64,000 nucleotides of DNA from Pisolithus tinctorius (Eukaryota > Basidiomycota > Agaricomycetes > Boletales > Pisolithaceae): assembly GCA_024663395.1 (NCBI GenBank), contig JANFAH010000023.1, positions 372,001 to 436,000 on the forward strand, given 5' to 3'. The notes below the pieces were generated by a model that saw only the letters and a program-made list of their open reading frames with translations, did no database searches and was not told where the DNA came from. Made by a program: the position numbers and the translations under genes. Within the stretch, counting starts at the first letter, position 1, and every line of letters begins with the position of its first letter. Positions 1 to 11,110 of this stretch are shown piece after piece.

Positions 1-276
1 CTCATTGCGCTTCAGTCCTCGGCTCCACCATTACGATATGGTGTTATGCCTCCCTTTCCTGTCTTCATTTTCTCATGTCAGTGGCGGGTCTACGGGGGCG
101 GTATTGACTCCGATACTTCCAATTGCCCCCTAAGGACCAACGGGCACCTTGCAATCACTCAAGTATGCAGCGGCATGACAGATCGCTCGTACCAAGTCCC
201 TGGTCCTGCGAACCGGACCCGGCGTTTGCATATATCCAAGGGCTGTGTTGGTCGACTGGTGGGACTTTCAGAAAGG

Positions 277-284
277 CATAAATA
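277..284 (+). promoter_or_regulatory. TATA-like box of tyrosinase gene 1
   Basis: CATAAATA lies 84 bp upstream of the ATG at 368. The same octamer in the same surrounding sequence lies 84 bp upstream of the second tyrosinase (7579-7586). Conservation between the two copies and the spacing fit a core promoter. No transcript data support it. Confidence 0.5.
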
Positions 285-367
285 CTCTGTTTCATCTTCG
301 TCCATCCCCAGCACCAAGTACCTCAGTGACACAGAAACACCACCACAGACACGAACTAGATCCAACC

Positions 368-3197
368 ATGACAGACTTACCTACGTATTGGTACTCTGTG
401 GTCGGCCGCAAGGACACCGGGGCTGTCTTTGACCGCATTCCCATCGAGGTCATGCAGAGGAACTACCCACGTCAATTCACGCTCTTCGTCCTCAGCTATG
501 CTGCCATCCAGGGCGACCATAACCCACCTGCATCCACTTACATGGAAATTGCCGGCATTCACGGTAAGCCCTACCGAGAGTGGGCTGGTGACCACAAGAA
601 GGAGGAGCAAAAGGCTTCGGATTTTGACTATGAAGATCGCAAGGACACTTTGCCAGTTCCTTCAAGGTTTGGTGGTAGGTCTTACCGTCTGCGAGATTTT
701 TACGCCCACTGACTATGCCCGCCTTCAGGTTATTGCAAGTGTGTATCATGCACATAAATATATTCCTGTGGTTGACTTATTCGTTGCTAGCCATGGATCG
801 GTGACGTTCCCCACCTGGCATCGCCCATATGTGATGCTAGTTGAGGTAGGTCGATTTTGTGTGCGTCACTCCTATATAAGCTGATACATCGATACAGCAA
901 GCTATCGGTGATGTCGCTAGTCGTCTCGCGGCAGATATTGAAAGGGCAAACCCCCAAGAAGTCGGTTTATGGGTCCCAGAGGCTCAGAGACTGCGCTTCC
1001 CGTGCGTCTTACCGGGTGGCTGGCTCCTTCATGAATGAATCGTCTCTTCTGACAGGTACTGGGACTGGGCTGCGCTAAAAGTTCGTGATGAAGGACTTCC
1101 CCCCGTTCTCATCGATGACGAAGTAGAAATCTTGGTTGCGGGTGATCAAACCGAAGTCATTCGCAATCCGTTATCGTACTACACATACCAAGGTGGCGTC
1201 CCCCCTGACTTCCAAGACGAGCTTTCTCCGAGGGTGGGTTTACGACAGCAGCACAACTTCTCTTTTCTTCATCGATTTTCGATGACGATTTTTTTTTTTT
1301 TTTCAGACCGGCATGGCGTATTTTTCTTCGTGGACCCGATCCTTCCGGCATTCCACAGAAGACCCTGTGGGAAGTACTAATAAGGAAGCGTTGCAACAGT
1401 GTGTAGATTTCCTGCGTCGTGCTGGAGGACGCCAACTAATCAGGGCCTTTTCAGAGCTGTTAGGGGAACTGTGGATTTTGTACGCTCGCAGTTAGGGCTT
1501 TTGTTCAACATGGGGGACGATGAAGACCCGGCACACGCGTACGTATATTTCCTCTGTAGCATTGATCCCGGATTCTCATGCACTACCGGTACAGTTTCGA
1601 CAGGTTTTCGAACTCGGTAATTCAGTCTAACGATGTTTTTGAGGATGAGGAGCCGATCACCCCTCTGGAAGTCATCCACGGCCGCATCCATGGTGCTGTT
1701 GTATGTCTATTTCCCGGTACAGGTCTCAGTGTCACTGACCGACGCTATAGGGTGGGAATGGGCACATGGTCTGCGTTTTTGCTCTCCTACTTCCGTTAGC
1801 TCACTCATAATGACCTTCTTAGTCCTCCCCAGATTATGTAAGTCTCAAGGTTTGAATGCTTCAGTTACTGAGCTTGTTATGTATAGGCTGCTTTCGATCC
1901 TTTCTTCTTCTGTACGCCTTTCGTTTGCCGAGAGTTAATCATCTGTCTGATCAATGGCCAGTACATCACAGCAATGTCGATAGGATCTGTGAGTACCGAA
2001 TGTCTGAACGTATGTATCCCGCCTGTTGATGTTATTCGTGTCAGTCGCGTTGTGGGAGTGGTGCTACCCAGACTACTGGATGGGCGACGGCTACAGGGAC
2101 CCGAACCCGGATGTTGATAGATCCTTTGTATGGACTCAGGTGAGTGCAGTGCCATGGAGTGTAATGGCATTCTCATCTTTTTTAGGAACGCGGGACTTAC
2201 ATGCAAGTATACAACGAGCAAATTCTTCCTACTGGTGCTCGCGGTGCCCTGTACCCGTTCAGACTGGAAAACGGCGAGTACTGGAATTCTGAACAGGCCC
2301 GTTTCCTCGGCACAAGTGCCTATCCGAAGTGTGCGCTTTCCTACTCTCCATCTCATTCCGTGGAATCCCCTAAATTTGATCAATGTAGACTATTCTTATG
2401 ATGAATTCCTGGGCATTAAAGTTGACCGGGAGGCCTCCGCGGAAGAACGCCGTGCTGCTCGGAGAAGAATTTACGACTTCTACGGTTTTAATCCCAGCAC
2501 AGCAGCAGCGAAGACTAATCGGGCATCATGGAGCCACATTCCGGTCCGGTCCTCGAAGGAAGCCGGACTTCCCGAGCTCTTCAAGGAGATAAACAATTTC
2601 CGTATTTTTGTCGTCGCCGTTCAGCTTCCAGAGCACGCCTTCAACAGGACATACAGCTTCGAACTGCAATACAACCAAGGCACTGAATCTAGGTGCATCG
2701 GCGCGGTCACCGTGTTCGCCCGGCCTGACCATTCGCCTTGCAAGGCCTGTGCTAAGCGCCGCTCTTTTGGTTCCATCACCCATGGGGCTATCCCACTTCC
2801 TTTTTCGCTCGTAAACGATCTCATCGTCAAGAGTCGCGCTGAGAGGACTACTGCGACCTTTGAAACCACTGCAACGGACATAATCAAAACTCTTTCGGCC
2901 GCGTTGGTGGATGCGTCGGGCAAGGTTCTCGCAAGTGCACGGGGTGGCGACGAAGCTCCCACCGTGCCACGTGAGCGGGTGGCATCATCCACCGTCATCC
3001 CTGCAAAGGTGGCTCTGTATACGTCGGGCGTTGCGGAGAAGATAGGTGACGCTAACCACCCTGTCCATCTGTTCGATTGGAAACGTCACAACGACTTATT
3101 CCCTGTGGGTTTACTGCTCTGACTTGCGACGATGGCTAACTTACGTTAATTCCCATCATAGAGCGGATGGAGGGCCGAAGACGATGAAGCCATCTAA
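368..3197 (+). CDS. tyrosinase (polyphenol oxidase), copy 1, 16 exons
   Basis: Type-3 copper monophenol/o-diphenol oxidase making quinones for melanin. Exons by hand: 368-674, 729-738, 791-845, 898-1001, 1056-1233, 1307-1398, 1455-1538, 1595-1700, 1751-1768, 1823-1837, 1887-1911, 1962-1988, 2045-2139, 2186-2330, 2389-3104, 3162-3197. They total 2013 nt (670 aa) in one open frame. Copper A ligands are H65 (IAGIHGKPY), H107 (GYCNHG) and H116 (PTWHRPY). C105, two residues before H107, is the expected Cys-His thioether cysteine. Copper B shows VIHGRIHGAV (H305, H309) and LHHSNVDRI (H333/H334). The C-terminal third resembles the lid domain of fungal pro-tyrosinases, with the CxxC-containing stretch PCKACAKR. 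No signal peptide is seen, so cytosolic as in Agaricus enzymes. All introns are 46-73 nt. The copper-B region uses micro-exons of 18, 15, 25 and 27 nt. Function is secure; individual splice sites are inferred. Confidence 0.9.
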
Positions 3198-3835
3198 ATC
3201 TCGCAATTCCAGAACTTCAATGTGCCTCTTCCTTGAATCTTGGTGTACGAAAATGTAGGATGCAGCGATAACTTCAGAAAACCCTTGGTAATTTGATCTC
3301 TGTAACTTTTGTGTACTTTTATACGTGACCCAGTTTGGATGCAATGAATGTGACTCTTGTGTGCTTACCCCTGTGCCGCAGCAATGCACTTGAACGCACT
3401 CGTCGCTTCAACTCATTCGCGCTGAGTCACTCGGTGCATCAACTCATCGACTAGGGCGGTGGTAGGTTGCCTCGGGAGTGGAAGTGTTCAAGATGCAGGT
3501 TGCATGCATTGTACTGAGCAATCAAATACAGTGGACGTCTCCGGAAGCGTCCCAAGGTTCAGATGCTTCAACGAAAGTGCTCCACGACATGCCAATCTTC
3601 CGTGACCATTGTCATCAGGACATCCGACTATGCCGCCATGGATTTGTTTCAGTGAGAATTGCAAGCAATATTTTGGGTATCGTCTGGACTTCTTCAAAAC
3701 ACTCTGAGACACGTCTAACAAACGCGCTATCCGTTATGTCTCAGGAAGTCCATTCTCAGGAATTCATGTTATGGCGTCCGAATCACGAGAAAGGTATAAC
3801 ATTGTACCGTAACGAGGTCCGTACGACGCAGGGGT
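3198..3835. other. 3' flank of tyrosinase 1, no gene seen
   Basis: Roughly the first 150 bp is the 3' untranslated region, which is similar to the sequence after tyrosinase 2 (10539-10700). The remainder has no recognisable coding pattern; short open frames here look accidental. Confidence 0.5.
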
Positions 3836-4840
3836 GGATATCGACGAACATTCAAAGTTATTATAAACCGATCCCCTCCTGCCCTTTTTGGAGCATAATC
3901 AGTGAGTGAATACCATCCCTCCATCAGCACTCGGCATTCCGCTCATACACTTGCACTCGATTCCGAATCTGCGGAGTACCAAAGGACACAGGATAGCCGT
4001 TTACAACGTGTGGAGGTGGCATGTTGCGAGCTCTTCCATCGCAGTCCTCTCCGCCCTCGCATATGGAAGAGGACGACGGGGAGGGTCACAGCCCAGTGTG
4101 TAAGTGTTGCGAGCGATATCGAACTCGAGGCAGGTTCGTCTCGATTCCATATTTTTTGATGTTAGTCTGGTATGCGACATAAGGGAGCTTGTGTACGGGC
4201 TTGCAGAGTGCCTCTCCAGAGGGTATCCTCTGTGCTTCAAGATCTCGCGTGTCGCATCAGGCGTCCCTCCGGCCTGACGTAACTTGGCGCCAGTCAAAAC
4301 GATCCATTGTAGCTAAACCTTGTAGAACTCAAGACGATTTCGCTGTTATGCTTCAAGGTAAACCCTCTGTATGATATCTGGGGTTGGATTGGTATAACCA
4401 AAGACTGTTATCTTGGGTCGGACGGTAAGTATTACTTCCAGACCGGGTTGCCCTCTGCCGGGTACGTCCACTGCCTTACTGCTACGACGATGGCACTAGT
4501 GCCGTCCGTGCCGACCGGTAGCCCTCCCCGGCGACCCGGGATTCTGGCGTATCGTCGATCCATACGAGCTTAGCTGGTCATTCACCCATAACGATCCGGT
4601 AGAAACGTCTGCCAACTGTCGGGGACACGGCAGTGCAGCAATCCTGCACCTCTCTGCGAAGACGCTGGGTCTCCATACCGAACGTCAAACCCTGCGCTGG
4701 CTGTCTCGAACGGGTGCGAACGTGTTTGGAATTCGGGTATACCAAGTGAGGGTGGAGGAACTGGTCAATGAGTCACTGCGAGATTGACGAGTGCAGTGAG
4801 GACTTGGGCCTGGGATGTTGCAGGGTATAGTCGTTCCGAT
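3836..4840 (+). pseudogene. HODM-like (DUF3445) pseudogene 1
   Basis: This is a decayed copy of the HODM-like gene at 11878-13884. Recognisable pieces in order are the end of exon 2 with its intron (3866-3960), parts of exon 3 (3960-4090), exon 4 (4180-4260), exon 5 (ACTCAAGACGATTTCGCT, about 4328), exon 6 (YYFQ stretch, about 4420-4460) and the start of exon 7 (GFWR, about 4541). Exon 7 is fused directly to exon 8 sequence (ELSWSFTHND onward, about 4565), so an internal stretch is deleted. The exon-8 remnant keeps TERQTLRWLSRTGA before hitting a stop (4784). It lies downstream of tyrosinase 1 in the same orientation. Confidence 0.75.
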
Positions 4841-5804
4841 GTATCGATCTTCCTTGCGCCTCGAGTTCATAGCCTATACGACGTGTGGATACCGGATTGT
4901 AAGTGAGACGAAGGTACAAAGGGATAGAAGAAGGACACGTGTTGAACTCGATCATGACTCCATACCCTTTCCGTTGGTAAGGCGGGAGGACAATTATACA
5001 TGCTAAATTGTAGTCATCGTACGAGTATTTCTCCTGGAAATGATTGTCAATTATAGGTTGCATGAGCTGGACACGATAGATCCTGACGACGAATGACAAC
5101 AATAGATATTTACTTAACTAGAGCGAATCCCCGATACCGATACCATCAGATTAGCCGGTCACCAGCAACTAAGGGAAGAAGACTGCATTGGCAACTGAGT
5201 TCAGCATTGATGGTGCTTTGAACCAACGGTAGCACATATGTAGCTAAGGTAGTTCTTCTGCATACGCGAATGCCGGGCCGATCACCATAATTATTAGGGG
5301 TGGCCATGGATTAACCGAAGTTAGGGGAGGAAAATGTAGGTCATGGGATGTAAGTAACATGTACTGGAAACTCTGTGACGACTTTGACAGCACACTATGC
5401 CATTTTTGCAGATACTTCTCAGAGAAAGTCAGATAGTGATGTCATTAGCACAAACCATAGAGGCATTTCGTATTACGAAAATGGCCACGCCATACTGCGA
5501 TTCGTCGTTTCAGTTCAAGACCCTTGGAGTATACTCAGTCACGAGGCGACGATCGAACTCGTTGAACCGTGGGTGCCGATTCAGTCACTGATACTTCTGT
5601 ACAATCGACTCCCTTATAACCCATACCCATTCGGGATAGGCCATAGGGTGTGGGGAGTATGGGAATTTGGGAAATGGAAAAACGTACTATCCTTTAGCGC
5701 AGCCAGCAGCACCAAACAGTCGGCAGTCACCAAAAAGTCACGATCAGTCACAAAAGGTCACTGGTGCCGAATCTTACTCCGCTCGGCATACGATAACAGT
5801 ATTA
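4841..5804. other. intergenic, no gene seen
   Basis: No family could be recognised on either strand. An open frame of 184 codons (5375-5929) runs into the MITE and has no recognisable domain; it is probably accidental. Confidence 0.4.
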
Positions 5805-6099
5805 CACAGCAGGCAAAGGCCCAGCGGTATCGCCTCTACACCAAACCTCAAACTCACCACTGGCGAAAAATTGTAGTGATAAATAGGTGCAATCAAACAT
5901 TCTCTCACAACTTCACGTTTTCTGCATAAAACAAGAGTGGACCAGCCAATCACAGCCAGTGCCACCCATTTTAATGGACTTATTTTATGAAGTTTTCTGA
6001 GCGTGAATGTGAGAGCTTACATCATCACCACAATTTTTCGTCGTTGGCAAATTCTGGGCTTGATTTATGACAGATGCCACTGGGCCTTTGCCTGCTGTG
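5805..6099. mobile_element. foldback MITE, 295 bp, TTA target duplication
   Basis: The first 20 bases, CACAGCAGGCAAAGGCCCAG, recur exactly as the reverse complement at the other end (6080-6099). Weaker inverted similarity continues inward for over 100 bp per arm, so the element could fold into one long hairpin with a short central loop. It is flanked by TTA at 5802-5804 and 6100-6102. A 3-bp TTA duplication with long terminal inverted repeats and no coding capacity fits a non-autonomous PIF/Harbinger (Tourist-like) element; the superfamily is inferred from the duplication only. Confidence 0.8.
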
Positions 6100-6102
6100 T
6101 TA

Positions 6103-7292
6103 ACATTCATTTGCTAGCTAGGTATTAGAGTAGTATTCGAAGTGGTATGTACTATGTAGTAGATCCTGGAAAGTGAGCGTCATTTACATTACCAAAGTTA
6201 GGCTACATGTCTAGGTTAGAGGATAATGCAGTATATGGTGACCAGTCAAATGTGTTAGAGTAAGTGTCAAACTGTTGCTGCGAGGTGCATTTAACTCGTG
6301 ATAAACTTCGTCCGCCTGGGGGGAGACGACGAGCGACTGTGACGGCGCAGATGTATCCACATAGACGGACCCGGAAGCATACTGCGTGGCCTGACAGCCA
6401 CGAGTACTGTGGTGTGGTGTAGACTTCTTCGTCCACAACCCTTTGGCAGTAGCACTGATATTCTTGTTCGATCCATGAACACCTGAAGCCTGAGCAGCAG
6501 CACGACGCGACACGTGCAACTACGTCACCAAAATGGCAAGAGCTTGGTGGCACAAGAAATTCAAGCTCAGCTGCGGCATCACTTGACAACGTGACTGCAC
6601 AGCGTGACACTCACGTTTTCAACGATCTCACTTGTTTCTCCATGAATCCACTCCGTTCAAGCTCGTAGTAGCTGTTTTCTAGTGCTAGAATATGTGTGTA
6701 ATTGGGGACAAATGAGGAAGTATCAGATTTTGCAAAACTGCTGACTGCCCTATGCTGCCAACTGCACTGTAAGGGATAGTATGGGTTATGGCAAGGTTAT
6801 GGGTATCTAAGGTATAGTTAGGTGAGAGGTGACTGTATTCTGATCCTAGCGACGTGTTATCATTCCGAACTTAATCAGTTCCCTGTCCATGCACAGATAG
6901 CGAGACCTCAGACACTTCACAGGTACAGTACTTGAATAAATCGGACTTCGACCATACAGTCACCCCATGACCACTACCACCGCCTAACGCGACGACGACG
7001 ACGGTGGCGGCAGTACTTGGCAATGAGTGTCCCCAAGTGAGAAGGCTGGCCATCACGACCATGAGACAACACGCGACACCACGCCTCAAATGAGAGCCGC
7101 CACCACCACGAACACCGCCACCCCCTTTGTTCCGACACACCAGAATAAACAAGACGACCGATGACATCTAAGCATTTTATCGGTGCGGTAACCGAGGTCC
7201 TGCTACTGTAACGTATTCCGTGCACGAACCTGGAAGGTATCATGGGACCCAGCCGCTAATACCGTCTCCTTTTGCAGTTGGTCTATAAAAAA
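6103..7292. other. intergenic, no gene seen; simple-sequence patch
   Basis: I see no recognisable gene. A patch at about 6970-7015 is made of degenerate triplets (ACC/ACG/GGC type), and a CCACCACCACG-type patch lies near 7100. Open frames here on the minus strand are low-complexity and unsupported. Confidence 0.4.
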
Positions 7293-7578
7293 ATGCCTCG
7301 TTACGTTTCAGCCCTCGGCTCCACCATTACGATGTGCTGTTATGGCTCCGTTTCCGGTCTTCACTTTCTCATGTCAGTACTAGTGGCGAGTCTACGAGGG
7401 CGCGATACTAATTCCGATACTTCCAATTACCCCCTAAGGACTAACGCGCACCTTGCACTCCTCAAGCACGCAGCAGCATGACAGATAGTTCGTACCAGTT
7501 CCTTGGGCTCGAGAACTGGAACCGGCATCTGCATACATCCCAGGGCTGTGTGGTTGACTAACAGGACTTTCAGAAAGG

Positions 7579-7586
7579 CATAAATA
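7579..7586 (+). promoter_or_regulatory. TATA-like box of tyrosinase gene 2
   Basis: CATAAATA, 84 bp upstream of the ATG at 7670, is conserved with tyrosinase 1. Confidence 0.5.
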
Positions 7587-7669
7587 CTCAGCTTCATCTT
7601 CGTCCATCCTCAACGCCAAGTAGCTCAGTGACACAGAAACAACACCTCAGACGCGAACTAGATCCAAAC

Positions 7670-10390
7670 ATGGCGGAGTTGCCTATGGAGCCGTACTATG
7701 TGGTTGGCCGCAAGGACACCGGGGTTGCTTTTGACCGCATTTCCATTGAGGACATGCAGAAGAACCACCCATATCAATTCGCGCTTTTCGTCCGCAGCTA
7801 TGCTAGAATTCAGGCGAATGAGCATGACTTATTCGCAACCACCTACATGCAAATTGCAGGCATTCACGGTAAGTCCTACGAAGAGTGGGCTGGTGACCGC
7901 AAGAGGGAGGAGCAAAGGGCTTCGGATTTTCACTACGATGATCTCAAGGACACTTTACCGGTTCCTTCAAGGTTTGGTGGTAGGTCTTACCGTCTGAGAG
8001 ATTTTTACGCCCGCTGACTACGCCCGTCTTCCAGGTTATTGCAAGTATGTATCATGCACATAAATATACTTCTGTTGTTAAGTTATTCGTTGCTAGCCAT
8101 GGATCGGTGACGTTCACCACCTGGCACCGCCCCTACGTGATGCTAATCGAGGTACGTCAATTGTGCGTGCGTCGCCCGCATATACTGATACATCTGATAC
8201 AGCAAGCTATTGGCGAGGTCGCTACTCGTATTGCGAAAGATTTTGGAGAGGAAGCCCCCCAAGAAAAGGAATCATGGGAAACAGCGGCCAAGGAACTGCG
8301 CTTCCCGTGCGTCTTACCGGGTTGCTGGTTCCTTCATAATTTAATCGTCTCTTGTAACAGGTACTGGGACTGGGCTGCGCCACACGTTGCTGATGAAGGG
8401 CTTCCCCCTGTTCTCATCGACGACATGGTAGAAGTCTGGGATGCTTTCCGTCAAACCGAAACCATCCCCAATCCGTTATCATACTACACATACCAAGGTG
8501 GCATCCCCAACGACTTCGAAGACGAGGGTACGAGGGTGGGTTTACGACAGCATCACAGCATCTCTTTTCTTCACTGATATTTGATGATGCTTTTTCCAGG
8601 ATGGCACGGCGTATTTTTCTTCGTGGCCCCGATCCTTCCGGCATTCTCCAAGCGACCGTAATGGAAGTACTAATAAGGAAGAACTGCAAACGTGTGTCAA
8701 CTTCTTGCATCGTCCTGGAGGACGCCAACTGATCGGGCATTTTTAGTCGGGTTAAGAGCACCGCTAAAGATATAGGCAAGCAGTTGGGGCTTTTGTTCAA
8801 CATGCCGGAGGATATGGACCCGGCACACGCGTACGTAAATTTCCTCCGTAGCATTGATCCCAGATTCTCATGCACTACCGGTATAGCTATGACAAGTTTT
8901 CGAACTCAGTAATTCAGTCTCTCGAAGTTTTTTCCCATGAGGACGAGGAAGGCGATGGCAGCGACGACGAGAATGACGATGAGTTTAGCCCTCTGGAAAC
9001 TATACATGGCCGCATCCACGGTGCGATTGTATGTCTATTTCCCGGTACATGTCTCAGTGTCGCTGACCGACGCTATAGGGTGGAAATGGGCACATGGTCT
9101 GCTTTTTTGCTCTTCTACTTCGGGTACCTCACTCACAATGACCTTCTTAGTCCTCCCCAGATTATGTAAGTCTCAAGGTTTGAATGCTTCAGTTACTGAG
9201 CTTGTTATATATAGGCTGCTTTCGATCCTTTCTTCTTCTGTACGACTTTCACTTGCTGAGATTAATCATCTGTCTGACTAGTGGTTAGTACATCACAGTA
9301 GTGTTGACAGGATCCGTGAGTGCCGAATATTTGAACATATGTATGCCACCCATTGATGCCACCATCTCAGTCGCGCTATGGGAGTGGTGCTACCCAGACT
9401 ACTGGATGGGCGACGGCTACACGGACCCGCGTGATAATAGCAGATCCTTCTCATGGACTCAGGTGAGTGCAGTATTATGGAGTGTAACGGAATTCTGATC
9501 TTTTTTAGGAACGCGGGACTTACATGCAAGTATACAACGAGCAACTTCTTCCTACCGGTGCTCGCGGTTCCCTGTATCCGTTCAGATTGGAGAACGGCGA
9601 GTACTGGAATTCTGAACAAACCCGTTTTCTCTACAAAGATAACAAAGACGTATATCCGAAGTGTGCGCTTTCCCTCTCTTCATCCCGCATTCCATGGGAT
9701 CTCATAAATTTGATCAATGTAGACTATTCTTATGATGAATTCCTGGGCATTAGGGTTGACCAGGAGGCCTCTGCGGAGGACCGCCGTGCTGCTCGGAAAA
9801 AAATTTACAAATATTACGGTTTTGATTGCAGCAGAGCAGCAGAGAACAGAAAAGATGCAGATAAGATATCGTGGAGCCACATTCCCGTCCGGCCTGCAAA
9901 GGAAGCCGGACTTCCTAAGGGCTTCGAGGAGATAGACCATTTCCGTACTTTTGTCGTCGCTGTTCAGCTTCCAGAGCACGCCTTCGACAGGACATATAGC
10001 TTCGAATTGCGCTACAACCAAGGCACTGAATCTAGGTCCATCGGCGGGGTCACTGTGTTCGCCCGACCTGACCATTCGCCTTGCAAGGCCTGTGCTAAGC
10101 GCCGCTCCAACGGTTCGATCATCCATGGGGCCATCCCACTGCCTTTCGATATCGTTAACGAACTCGTCGTCAAGAGTCGCACTGGGAATACTACCGCCAC
10201 CTTTGAAACCACTGTAAAGGACATAATCAAAAGTCTTTCGGGTGCATTGGTGGATACATCGGGCAAGGTTATCGCAACTGCGCAGGGCGGCGACGAGACT
10301 TCTCCCATTTCGGACAGAGATAAGTTATCGTCCACCGTCGCACCTGCAAAGGTGGCCTTTGTATACGTCGGGCGTTGCGAAGACAGGTGA
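7670..10390 (+). CDS. tyrosinase (polyphenol oxidase), copy 2, C-terminus frameshifted
   Basis: Paralogue of copy 1 with the same 16-exon plan. Exons: 7670-7979, 8035-8044, 8097-8151, 8203-8306, 8361-8535, 8600-8691, 8747-8830, 8887-9028, 9079-9096, 9151-9165, 9215-9239, 9289-9315, 9371-9462, 9509-9662, then 9723 onward. Copper ligands are kept (IAGIHGKSY, GYCNHG, TTWHRPY, TIHGRIHGAI, LHHSSVDRI); the N after HHS in copy 1 is S here. An acidic run (DGSDDENDDE) is inserted before copper B. One extra base near 10357-10360, relative to copy 1, shifts the frame, so translation stops at 10388-10390 (656 aa). The old reading frame would have continued to 10538 across an intron at 10446-10502. The lost piece is the end of the removable C-terminal lid domain, so the catalytic core could still be active. 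A sequencing error is possible. Confidence 0.85.
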
Positions 10391-10889
10391 CCCTGACCAA
10401 CCCGTGCGTCTGTTCGATTGGAAACGTCACAACAGCTTGTTCCCTGTAGGTTTGCTGCTCTAAGTTACGACGATGGCTGACTTCTGTCAATTCCCATCAT
10501 AGCGCGGATGGAAGGTCGCAGACAGCGAAGACAAGTAAATTCCGCAATTCCAGAACTTCAGTATGCCTCTTCCTTGAATCATGGATGTACGAGAATGTAG
10601 GATGCAGCGATAACTTCAGAAAACCCTTGGCAATTTGATTTGTGTAATTTGTGTACTTTTATACGTGACCATGTTTGGATGCAATCAATGTGATTGTTGT
10701 GTGCGTAACAAGCGCTTTCTCAGTGGTCTGATGCAATGATAGTTGAACGTAACGTTGAGCGGTGATTTGAGGAAATTCCTCGTCAGCGACGTCCTAATCA
10801 CGATATCCTATCTGTCAGGCGAAAGTCGAACTTCGTACCTTGATGCCATCTCAATTTTGTAGGTGAGCTAAGGACTGTGAGAGGCAAGG

Positions 10890-11110
10890 ACGGACATCGA
10901 TGAACGTTCAATGTTGCTGTAAACGGATACCATACCGACCTGTTCAGCAGGGAGAATATCAGCGAGTAAACGCCATCCTTTCCATCAGAACTAAACATTC
11001 CGCTCGTACTGTATGTACAATGCCATGATCCGAGTTTGTAGCGTGCCAAAGGATACGGGATGCCCGTTTATGAACTTGTGGGAAGGCGTCCGTCTCCCAT
11101 CGCATTTCCA
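10890..11110 (+). pseudogene. HODM-like (DUF3445) pseudogene 2, fragment
   Basis: A short relic aligns with exon 2, intron 2 and the start of exon 3 of the intact HODM gene. It shows the CATACCGACC stretch, the intron beginning AGCGAGTAAACGCCAT, and the GGATACGGGATGCCCGT stretch. It sits about 350 bp after tyrosinase 2, as pseudogene 1 follows tyrosinase 1. No open frame is preserved. Confidence 0.65.

Larger units (their letters stand above)
7293..10720 (+). repeat. second unit of the tyrosinase tandem duplication
   Basis: From the promoter to about 160 bp past the stop codon this segment aligns base for base, with scattered differences, to the segment from position 1 (and probably beyond the window edge) to about 3350. 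It includes 5' flank, all exons and introns and the 3' flank. The repeat distance is about 7.3 kb. Confidence 0.85.

Noticed and set aside
5375..5929. 184-codon open frame upstream of and into the MITE
   Set aside because: It ends inside the foldback element and shows no recognisable domain, so it is probably a chance frame.
10352..10385. A 33-nt intron to explain the frame change in tyrosinase 2
   Set aside because: Introns in this window are 46 nt or longer; the difference from copy 1 is a single extra base, so an indel is simpler.
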